This document shows, piece by piece, positions 44,164 through 50,507 of a stretch of 64,000 nucleotides of DNA. A program made the translations under genes and the position numbers. The stretch lies in NCBI GenBank assembly GCA_017408485.1, contig JAFQUM010000033.1, forward strand, positions 1-64,000, read 5' to 3'. The notes beneath the pieces are model-generated. The model searched no databases. It saw nothing but the letters and a program-made list of their open reading frames with translations, and was not told where the DNA came from. This DNA is from Clostridia bacterium (GTDB lineage Bacteria > Bacillota > Clostridia > Oscillospirales > Butyricicoccaceae). Numbering within the stretch: position 1 is the first letter of the stretch; every line of letters begins with the position of its first letter.

Positions 44164-44239
44164 TGGTGACCCAGCGGAGATTCGAACTCCGGACACCCTG
44201 CTTAAAAGGCAGGTGCTCTGCCGACTGAGCTACTGGGTC
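44164..44239 (-). tRNA. tRNA-Lys (anticodon TTT)
   Basis: Cloverleaf on the minus strand: acceptor GACCCAG/CTGGGTC with encoded A-CCA, D-arm TAGCTCAGTCGGCAGAGC, anticodon loop CTTTTAA with TTT, and T-arm CGGAG-TTCGAAT-CTCCG. It is the last gene of the tRNA unit and is followed directly by a terminator. Confidence 0.96.
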
Positions 44240-44268
44240 ATATGAGCGGATCTTTTGATCCGCGCTTT

Positions 44269-44571
44269 TTACTTCTTTGTCAGCTCGACTCCGTCGATGA
44301 TGATGGAGTCTCCGTCCTGCTCAAAGCTGTGTGTGCTTACTATCGAGCCCACTGTTATCACCAGCTCGTCGCCGTCAAGCTCATAGGTTCCTTTAGTCTC
44401 TATTCCCGCAACGGAAATGATAACCCGGTCTCCTTCAAAGCTGTACTCTGTAGCAACTGTGGTGTTGGTGCCCGACGAATAAGTGCCCGACAATTTACTG
44501 CAACCGAAAAGGGTGGAAGTAAAGAGCACTGCACACAGGACGAAAGCTGCGACCTTGGCTGCCTGTTTCAC
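44269..44571 (-). CDS. Small lipoprotein inside the tRNA unit
   Basis: 100 residues from GTG 44571 (GGGGAGGGG upstream). Lipoprotein signal with lipobox FGC (Cys ~24). The ~75-residue mature part is an all-beta repeat: GTYSSG..TEYSFEGDRVIISVAGIETKG, then YELDGDELVITVGSI and SFEQDGDSIIIDG, like the small DUF5640-type lipoproteins of Clostridia. The function is unknown. It lies on the same strand between tRNA-Gln (26 bp upstream) and tRNA-Lys (30 bp downstream), with no terminator or promoter visible between, so it should share the tRNA transcript. Confidence 0.7.
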   Translation of the reverse strand: MKQAAKVAAFVLCAVLFTSTLFGCSKLSGTYSSGTNTTVATEYSFEGDRVIISVAGIETKGTYELDGDELVITVGSIVSTHSFEQDGDSIIIDGVELTKK

Positions 44572-44597
44572 ACTTCCCCTCCCCTTTTAAGTTTAGA

Positions 44598-44672
44598 TGG
44601 CTGGGGTAGCTGGATTTGAACCAGCGAGTGTCGGCGTCAAAGACCGATGCCTTACCGCTTGGCGATACCCCA
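44598..44672 (-). tRNA. tRNA-Gln (anticodon TTG)
   Basis: Acceptor TGGGGTA/TACCCCA with G-CCA encoded; anticodon loop CTTTGAC gives TTG; T-arm GCTGG-TTCAAAT-CCAGC. Confidence 0.95.
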
Positions 44673-44726
44673 TTATGCTTATCGGGTTGGTTGCATCAGA
44701 CTTGATACAAGGGATAAAGAAAAAAA

Positions 44727-44804
44727 TGGGGTGGATGACCGGATTCGAACCGGCGACCTCCAGAGCCACAATCTGGCGCTCTAACCAACTGAACTACATC
44801 CACC
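44727..44804 (-). tRNA. tRNA-His (anticodon GTG)
   Basis: Acceptor GTGGATG/CATCCAC with discriminator C and CCA encoded, and the extra 5' G(-1) typical of tRNA-His; anticodon loop TTGTGGC gives GTG. Confidence 0.94.
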
Positions 44805-44816
44805 ATAGAACCTAAA

Positions 44817-44893
44817 TGGCGCGCCCGGAGAGACTCGAACTCCCAACCTACTGCTTAGAAGGCAGTTGCTCTATCCTGCTGAGCTACGGGCGC
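44817..44893 (-). tRNA. tRNA-Arg (anticodon TCT)
   Basis: Acceptor GCGCCCG/CGGGCGC with G-CCA; anticodon loop CTTCTAA gives TCT, reading AGA/AGG codons. Confidence 0.95.
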
Positions 44894-44953
44894 ATATAGG
44901 CCGATATTCAAATTATCCCTGCGGGAACTTTTGTAAATATCTTTACAAAAAAA

Positions 44954-45027
44954 TGGAGCAGGTGATGGGAATCGAACCCACGTGTTCAGCTTGGAAGGCT
45001 GACATTCTACCATTGAACTACACCTGC
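44954..45027 (-). tRNA. tRNA-Gly (anticodon TCC)
   Basis: Acceptor GCAGGTG/CACCTGC with T-CCA; D-arm TAGTTCAATGGTAGAA; anticodon loop CTTCCAA gives TCC. First gene after the promoter. Confidence 0.95.
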
Positions 45028-45059
45028 ATATAAAGTGTTTTCCTAATTTCAGCCTTTTG

Positions 45060-45088
45060 ATTTTAACACACTAAAAGGCCTTTGTCAA
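45060..45088 (-). promoter_or_regulatory. Promoter of the tRNA unit
   Basis: Minus strand perfect TTGACA (45083-45088), 17 bp, TAAAAT (45060-45065), 33 bp before tRNA-Gly. Confidence 0.85.
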
Positions 45089-45106
45089 TAATTTTTATTG
45101 CAACTC

Positions 45107-45135
45107 TTGTAATTTTATTACAGCTGTTATATTAT
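45107..45135 (+). promoter_or_regulatory. Promoter of the DeoR regulator
   Basis: Plus strand TTGTAA (45107-45112), 17 bp, TATTAT (45130-45135), 52 bp before ATG 45187; it lies back to back with the tRNA promoter. Confidence 0.6.
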
Positions 45136-45186
45136 ATAACAAAATATAACATTTTTATCTCAAAATATCAAGAGGATGTGCTGAAA

Positions 45187-45963
45187 ATGGCAAACAGCAG
45201 ACGGACAAAGATCAAAGATTATATCGACAGCCGCGGTGAAGCTACGGTATCAGAGCTGCTTGCTCTTTGCGGCGGTTGCTCAAATATGACTCTGTGGCGT
45301 GACTTAAAGCAGCTTGAAGAAGACGGATTTATCCGCCGTACCCGCGGAGGCGCTATCTCTCTTCGTCTTATTCAGCCTGACACTGAGGGTCTTTATGTCC
45401 GCCGTTCCAAAGAAAATATCTCCTCAAAGCGAGATATTGCTCTTGCCGCCGCGCCCTATATCACCCCCGGGCACTCCATATTTTTCGATGCGGGAAGCAC
45501 CGTTATGGAGCTTGCACGCCTTTTGCCCGACGAGCATTTTACCATTATCACAAGCGGCGCGAATATTGCAATTGAGCTTTCTCAGCTGAGAGCCTGCAAT
45601 GCCATCTGCGTAGGAGGTCAGCTCAGCTCAAACACTCTGTCCTTTTCGGGTCCTCACGCCGAGGCGTTTATCAATTCGGTAAATATCGATATCGCCGTTA
45701 TGGCTACATCGGGATTTTCACTGAAAAGCGGCTTCACATCGGGCTCTTTTACCGAGCATCAACTGAAAAAGAGCGTAATTTCCCGAGCAGAGTGCATTAT
45801 AATGCTGATGGATTCAAGCAAGCTGCAGCGTAATCTTCCATTCACCTTTGCAACCCTTGACGATATAGATATCATCATTACCGACAAGCATTTGCCACCT
45901 GCTATTGAGACATATTGTTTGTCTAAAGGCGTAAAGATAATCGTTGCAACACCTTCTGTGTAA
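45187..45963 (+). CDS. DeoR/GlpR family transcriptional regulator
   Basis: 258 residues from ATG 45187 (AGAGGA upstream); the frame continues to 45082 but crosses the promoter. N-terminal winged helix ~5-60 (RRTKIKDYIDSRGEATVSELLALCGGCSNMTLWRDLKQLEEDG), then a DeoR C-terminal sugar-phosphate sensor domain: IFFDAGSTVMELARLLP, the GGQLSSNTLSFSGPHAE loop and MLMDSSKLQ. It is usually a repressor of a sugar-utilisation operon, released by a phosphorylated sugar. No sugar operon is adjacent, so the target is distant or is the gene itself. Confidence 0.88.
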   Translation: MANSRRTKIKDYIDSRGEATVSELLALCGGCSNMTLWRDLKQLEEDGFIRRTRGGAISLRLIQPDTEGLYVRRSKENISSKRDIALAAAPYITPGHSIFFDAGSTVMELARLLPDEHFTIITSGANIAIELSQLRACNAICVGGQLSSNTLSFSGPHAEAFINSVNIDIAVMATSGFSLKSGFTSGSFTEHQLKKSVISRAECIIMLMDSSKLQRNLPFTFATLDDIDIIITDKHLPPAIETYCLSKGVKIIVATPSV

Positions 45964-46039
45964 AAGATATCTGTGTAATATATATAATAATATTAGGTGT
46001 AAATATCGGGATTTTTTGCACTTTTTTGCAAAAAATATA

Positions 46040-46068
46040 TTTACATTTGACTATCTTTGTGTTAGAAT
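46040..46068 (+). promoter_or_regulatory. Promoter of rpsO
   Basis: TTTACA (46040-46045), 17 bp, TAGAAT (46063-46068). A ~90-nt leader follows, which could hold an S15 autoregulatory structure; I could not identify a known leader class. Confidence 0.55.
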
Positions 46069-46164
46069 ACCATTGTGTGTGTCTCCGACCTTGGTTTTGG
46101 GTCAATGTATCCATAGCCCATTACTCAGGCGGCAGATAAAAATAATATAAGGAGGATATAAGCC

Positions 46165-46431
46165 ATGATCCTGAAGGAAAAGAAAACACAGGTTATCGAA
46201 GCCAACCGTACTCATGAGACCGATACCGGTTCTCCCGAAGTACAGATCGCTATTCTCACCGCTCGTATCAATGAGCTGACTGAGCATCTTAAGGTGCACA
46301 AGAAGGATGAGCATAGCCGTCGCGGTCTGCTGAAGATGGTCGGTAAGCGTCGTAAGCTTCTGGGCTATCTGATGAAGAACGACATCGAGCGCTATCGTGC
46401 AATCGTTGCTAAGCTTGGTCTTCGTAAGTAA
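46165..46431 (+). CDS. rpsO: 30S ribosomal protein S15
   Basis: 88 residues, normal length. Signature helices: [33 protein letters not shown], then [21 protein letters not shown]15 binds 16S rRNA early in 30S assembly and often represses its own mRNA. AAGGAGG lies upstream of ATG 46165. The gene is next to pnp as in most bacteria, but separated by a 315-bp hairpin-rich spacer. Confidence 0.99.
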   Translation: MILKEKKTQVIEANRTHETDTGSPEVQIAILTARINELTEHLKVHKKDEHSRRGLLKMVGKRRKLLGYLMKNDIERYRAIVAKLGLRK

Positions 46432-46444
46432 AAAGTATGTCTAT

Positions 46445-46464
46445 GGGGAGGCCTGCGCCTCCCC
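46445..46464 (+). terminator. GC-rich hairpin after rpsO
   Basis: GGGGAGG CCTGCG CCTCCCC, without a good T-run; it may be a processing or pausing stem rather than a full terminator. Confidence 0.4.
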
Positions 46465-46505
46465 TGTGATATATACAGACTTTTTAACAAAAGCTGTGTG
46501 ACCCC

Positions 46506-46629
46506 GTTGGCAGTGCCGACAAAATATATGTCCGTCAGGACATACTTCATCCGCAGTATGCGGATTTTATCCACCATCGGTGGATTTCATATTTCGTTCT
46601 CAGCGAAATATTTCATTGCCCAAAAGGGC
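46506..46629 (+). repeat. String of six unlike hairpins with TTCAT-type linkers
   Basis: Between rpsO and pnp: GTTGGC/GCCGAC (46506-46520), TATGTCC/GGACATA (46527-46544), ATCCGCA/TGCGGAT (46549-46565), ATCCACC/GGTGGAT (46569-46585), ATATTTCG/CGAAATAT (46589-46611) and GCCC/GGGC (46618-46629). Linkers are CTTC, TTT and TTTC/TTCAT. Stem sequences are unrelated to each other, yet size and spacing are regular. The stem GTCC-GTCA-GGAC recurs in the string at 63830-64000. Confidence 0.65.
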
Positions 46630-46746
46630 TCGTACGGGCGGCTCTTTTAGCAGTTGAACAGGATCGCAAATTATTGCGGCACTGTTCAAGTGCTTAAAGA
46701 TACCGCCAAAACCTAATGTAAAAATTAAAGAAAGGCGGAAAAACAA

Positions 46747-48876
46747 ATGATCAGAGAAGCAACATTCCCCAATCACAAGGTCTATCAGACAATACTTGCC
46801 GGCAGAGCCTTAAAGGTCAATATCGGTAAGATGGCAGGTCTGGCAAACGGCGCTTGCGTCGTTTCTTTCGGTGACACCACCGTACTCGTTACAGCAACTA
46901 TGGCAAAGCAGCCCAGAGAAGGCGTTGATTTCTTCCCTCTCTCTGTTGACTATGAAGAGCGTCTTTATGCGGTAGGCCGCATCCCCGGTAGCTTTATGCG
47001 CCGTGAAGGCCGCCCCGGCGAAAAGGCAATTCTGGTTTCCCGTCTCATCGACCGCCAGATCCGCCCCTTCTTCCCCTCCGATATGCGCAATGACGTTTGC
47101 GTTAACGCAACCGTACTGGCAGTTGACCACGATGACAGCCCCGAGATCGCAGCAATGCTGGGCGCATCCATCGCACTGTCTATTTCCGACATTCCCTGGA
47201 ACGGACCTATTGCGGGTCTTCAGGTTGGTTATGTTGACGGCAACCCCGTTATCTGCCCCAACAGTGATGAGCGCGCAAAGTCCATTCTGCAGCTGACCGT
47301 TGCAGGTTCCGATGAGAAGATCGTTATGATCGAAGCAGGCGCTGACCAGCTTCCCGACGATGAAATGCTCCGCTCCATCAAGGAAGCACACGTCGAGATC
47401 AAGAAGCTCATCTCCTTTATGCGTGACCTGAAGGCAGAAAACTACAAGGAGCCCGCAACATACCCCAGCATGCAGCTTCCCGAAGAGTTCTTTGAGGCTG
47501 TTAAGGCTTATGCTCGTGATGCAGTTCGCGCTGCAGTTGATACCGATGACAAGACAGTTCGTGATGCTCGTATTGACGCTATCACCGAGGATGTTAAGAA
47601 CCACTTTGCTGACAGTGAATATGTTGAGCTTGTCGGCGAGGCTATGTACAAGCTGCAGAAGTTTGTCGTTCGCCGTATGCTCCTCGACGAGGGCAAGCGT
47701 GTTGACGGCAGAGGCCTGACCGATGTTCGTCCTCTTGCTTCCGAAGTAGGCGTTATCCCCCGCGTTCACGGCTCCGGCCTTTTCACCCGCGGACAGACTC
47801 AGGTTCTGACCATCTGTACTCTCGGTACTCTCCGCGATGCACAGGAACTTGATACTACCTTCGAAGAAACCGAAAAGAGATATATCCACCACTACAACTT
47901 CCCCAGCTACTCTGTTGGTGAAGCTCGTCCTTCCCGTAGCCCCGGCCGTCGTGAAATCGGTCACGGTGCTCTGGCCGAGCGCGCACTTGAGCCCGTTATC
48001 CCCTCTCCCGAAGAGTTCCCCTATGCAATCCGTCTGGTCAGTGAAGTTCTCTCTTCCAACGGTTCTACCTCTCAGGGTTCCGTCTGCGGAAGCACCCTTG
48101 CTCTTATGGACGCAGGTGTTCCCATTAAGACTCCCGTTGCAGGTATTTCCTGCGGTCTTGTAACCGAAGGCGACAGACACATCACCTTTACCGACATTCA
48201 GGGTATTGAAGACTTCTTCGGCGATATGGACTTTAAGGTAGCAGGTTCCGAGACCGGCATCACCGCTATCCAGGTTGACATCAAGAACGACGGTCTGACC
48301 TATCAGATCATCGAAGAAGCATTCGAAAAGACCCGCGTTGCACGTCTTGAGATCCTTAACGAAGTTATGCTGAAGGCTATTGCTGAGCCCAGAGCTGAAG
48401 TTTCTCCCTATGCTCCCAAGATGATCCGTATGTCCATCGATCCCGATAAGATCCGCGAAGTTATCGGTAAGGGCGGCGCAGTTATCCAGAAGATCACCGC
48501 TGACACCAACACCAAGATCGATATCGAAGACGACGGCAGCGTTTGCATCGCAGCTGTTAACTCCGCAGACGGTGAAAAGGCAAAGAAGATGATCGAAGCT
48601 ATCGTCAAGGAGCCTGAAGTAGGCGATATGTATCTTGGCAAGGTAGTTCGCATTATGAACTTCGGTGCATTCGTTGAACTTTCTCCCGGTAAGGAAGGTC
48701 TTATCCGCATCAACCACCTTGAAAACAAGTTTGTTGAAAAGGTAGAAGACGTTCTCAACATCGGTGACGAGACCTGGTGCAAGGTTATCGAGATCGACGA
48801 AAAGGGCAGAATCAATCTCTCCCGCAAGCTTGCTCTTCGCGAAATGGAAAAGCAGGCTGAGGAAAAGGGCGAATAA
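46747..48876 (+). CDS. pnp: Polyribonucleotide nucleotidyltransferase (PNPase)
   Basis: 709 residues. Two RNase PH-like domains (~1-220 and ~310-550; GRPGEKAILVSRLIDRQIRP; second-core FTRGQTQVLT and AVAGISCGLV-type phosphate/Mg site), a helical linker between, then a KH domain (IREVIGKGGAVIQKI, ~560-610) and an S1 domain (GDMYLGKVVRIMNFGAFVEL, ~625-695). It degrades mRNA from the 3' end with phosphate and can add tails. ATG 46747 has AAAGGCGG upstream. It is followed by an M16 peptidase as in Bacillus. Confidence 0.98.
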   Translation: MIREATFPNHKVYQTILAGRALKVNIGKMAGLANGACVVSFGDTTVLVTATMAKQPREGVDFFPLSVDYEERLYAVGRIPGSFMRREGRPGEKAILVSRLIDRQIRPFFPSDMRNDVCVNATVLAVDHDDSPEIAAMLGASIALSISDIPWNGPIAGLQVGYVDGNPVICPNSDERAKSILQLTVAGSDEKIVMIEAGADQLPDDEMLRSIKEAHVEIKKLISFMRDLKAENYKEPATYPSMQLPEEFFEAVKAYARDAVRAAVDTDDKTVRDARIDAITEDVKNHFADSEYVELVGEAMYKLQKFVVRRMLLDEGKRVDGRGLTDVRPLASEVGVIPRVHGSGLFTRGQTQVLTICTLGTLRDAQELDTTFEETEKRYIHHYNFPSYSVGEARPSRSPGRREIGHGALAERALEPVIPSPEEFPYAIRLVSEVLSSNGSTSQGSVCGSTLALMDAGVPIKTPVAGISCGLVTEGDRHITFTDIQGIEDFFGDMDFKVAGSETGITAIQVDIKNDGLTYQIIEEAFEKTRVARLEILNEVMLKAIAEPRAEVSPYAPKMIRMSIDPDKIREVIGKGGAVIQKITADTNTKIDIEDDGSVCIAAVNSADGEKAKKMIEAIVKEPEVGDMYLGKVVRIMNFGAFVELSPGKEGLIRINHLENKFVEKVEDVLNIGDETWCKVIEIDEKGRINLSRKLALREMEKQAEEKGE

Positions 48877-48907
48877 TTAAGAACCCTTTACAAATAATAT
48901 AAATACC

Positions 48908-49153
48908 GAGCGGGAGGAAATCCTCCCGCTCCAGAATGTCAAAAAAGACGCCAACCGTCAAAATGAATTATTTAACGGTTGGCAATTTATTTATCCCGAG
49001 CAAAACTATAATCATCTCTCAATTCTGTTTAATTATCGGCAAATTGCTCACCCTCTTGCTACGCAAGACATTTTGACTTACCACGCAACCCGTTCTCTAC
49101 CGTACAGCAGTACGCCGACGAGTGCGCGTTGCTCGTCTTGACGCCTTTTTTGA
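48908..49153. repeat. Hairpins and inverted repeats between pnp and the M16 peptidase
   Basis: Gene-free stretch 48877-49203. It holds a perfect 10-bp stem GAGCGGGAGG/CCTCCCGCTC (48908-48931) and a stem GCCAACCGT/ACGGTTGGC (48950-48983), probably the pnp terminator area. GTCAAAAAAGACGCC near 48939 is matched in inverted orientation by GACGCCTTTTTTGAC ending near 49153 (13 of 15 positions). Smaller stems are CTTG/CAAG, GTAC-GTAC and GACGAG/CTCGTC. The inverted ends suggest a small MITE-like element of ~215 bp; coding potential is absent. Confidence 0.4.
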
Positions 49154-49203
49154 CTTCTGCCGTTCCATTAATATAATCGGTAATCTCCAAGGAGTTGTTA
49201 TCC

Positions 49204-50472
49204 ATGGTTGAAAAAATCACTTTAAATAACGGTGTCCGTGTTTTGTGCGAAAGACTTCCCCACGTGCGTTCCTGCACCATCGGCTTTTGGGCAGAAAGCG
49301 GCTCACGTCACGAGCCCGAAGAATTGAGCGGCATTTCACATTTTATTGAACATATGCTTTTCAAGGGCACCAAAACCCATAGCGCACAACAGCTCGCCTG
49401 CGCTTTTGACGAGATAGGCGGTCAGGTCAACGCTTTTACAAGCAAGGACCACACCTGCTACTACACCCGTACCACCGATACTCATATACAGACGGCGGTG
49501 GATCTGCTTTTGGATATGTATACACAGTCGGTTTTCGACAAAAAAGAGGTCGATCTTGAGCGCGGTGTTATCTTTGAAGAGATAGATATGTACGAAGACA
49601 CCCCCGACGATCTTGTCAACGAGCAGCTCGCTCAGGAAATATACAAGGGCGATGCCCTTGGAATGCCCGTTTTGGGCACTAAGGAAACGCTGTCGAAGAT
49701 AGATTCTCAAGCCCTTCGCGACTACCGCGACAGACATTATACCGCCGCTCGCACCATTGTTTCACTTTGTGGAAACGTAAGCGACGAGGATCTCTCCTCC
49801 CTTTGCGAAAAGCTTGAAAAGGCTATTCCCACAGGCGGCGACAAGTTGGTTGACGGTAAGGTTGAATACAAGCCCTCCATGGTGCTCAAGCGCAAAAAGA
49901 TCGAGCAGAATCACGTTATAATGGCGTTTGAAGGAATACCTCTCGGCTCTGACGACCGCTTCACAATGCAGGTGCTTAACAACATTCTGGGCGCGGGAAT
50001 GTCGTCACGGCTTTTCCAGAAGGTACGCGAGGAGCACGGTCTGTGCTATTCGGTATACTCATTCTGCACTAACTATATAGGCGCGGGAATCATCGGTATT
50101 TACGTCGGTCTCAACACCGAAAGTGAGCAAAAAGCAATCTCCCTTATCCGCCGGATACTTGAAAAGATCAAGGAAAAAGGCGTCACCGCCGAGGAACTTC
50201 GTCGCACCAAGGAACAGCTTAAGACCACCTTGCTGATGGGAATGGAAAGCACCTCTTCAAGAATGAACGTCATTGCCCGTAACGAAATGATATACGGCAG
50301 AGAGGTCAGCGAAGATGAACTGCTTGACGGACTTGATGCGGTAAGTCTTGACGACGTTCAAAATCTTGCGCAGCGCATTTTTGACTTTGACAGAGTATCT
50401 CTGTCGGTGGTTGGCACTGTCGGCAAAAAGAGCGAATATACAGCACTGCTGAAAGACAAAATAGATAAATAA
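49204..50472 (+). CDS. M16 family metallopeptidase (insulinase-type processing protease)
   Basis: 422 residues from ATG 49204, 9 nt after AAGGAG (a TTG three codons earlier is less likely). The inverted zinc motif is HFIEHMLFKGT (HxxEH, ~50), with the third ligand Glu in GVIFEEIDMYEDTP (~125). The second half is the inactive M16_C domain with MSSRLFQKVREEHGLCYSVYSF. It is the counterpart of B. subtilis MlpA/YmxG, encoded after pnp. It would cleave peptides, possibly at the cell envelope. It ends at a shared bidirectional terminator. Confidence 0.93.
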   Translation: MVEKITLNNGVRVLCERLPHVRSCTIGFWAESGSRHEPEELSGISHFIEHMLFKGTKTHSAQQLACAFDEIGGQVNAFTSKDHTCYYTRTTDTHIQTAVDLLLDMYTQSVFDKKEVDLERGVIFEEIDMYEDTPDDLVNEQLAQEIYKGDALGMPVLGTKETLSKIDSQALRDYRDRHYTAARTIVSLCGNVSDEDLSSLCEKLEKAIPTGGDKLVDGKVEYKPSMVLKRKKIEQNHVIMAFEGIPLGSDDRFTMQVLNNILGAGMSSRLFQKVREEHGLCYSVYSFCTNYIGAGIIGIYVGLNTESEQKAISLIRRILEKIKEKGVTAEELRRTKEQLKTTLLMGMESTSSRMNVIARNEMIYGREVSEDELLDGLDAVSLDDVQNLAQRIFDFDRVSLSVVGTVGKKSEYTALLKDKIDK

Positions 50473-50476
50473 ACAT

Positions 50477-50504
50477 AAAAAACGGAGCATTCGCTCCGTT
50501 TTTT
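50477..50504. terminator. Bidirectional terminator between M16 peptidase and lipoprotein
   Basis: AAAAAACGGAGC ATTC GCTCCGTTTTTT between two convergent stops. Confidence 0.88.
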
Positions 50505-50507
50505 GTT

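Noticed and set aside
46506..46629. Hairpin string considered as a riboswitch or T-box
   Set aside because: No conserved aptamer core or specifier arrangement; only unlike short stems and linkers.
46810..48717. 635-codon open frame antisense to pnp
   Set aside because: Shadow of pnp; composition is the reverse complement of a strongly biased gene, and no motifs are visible.
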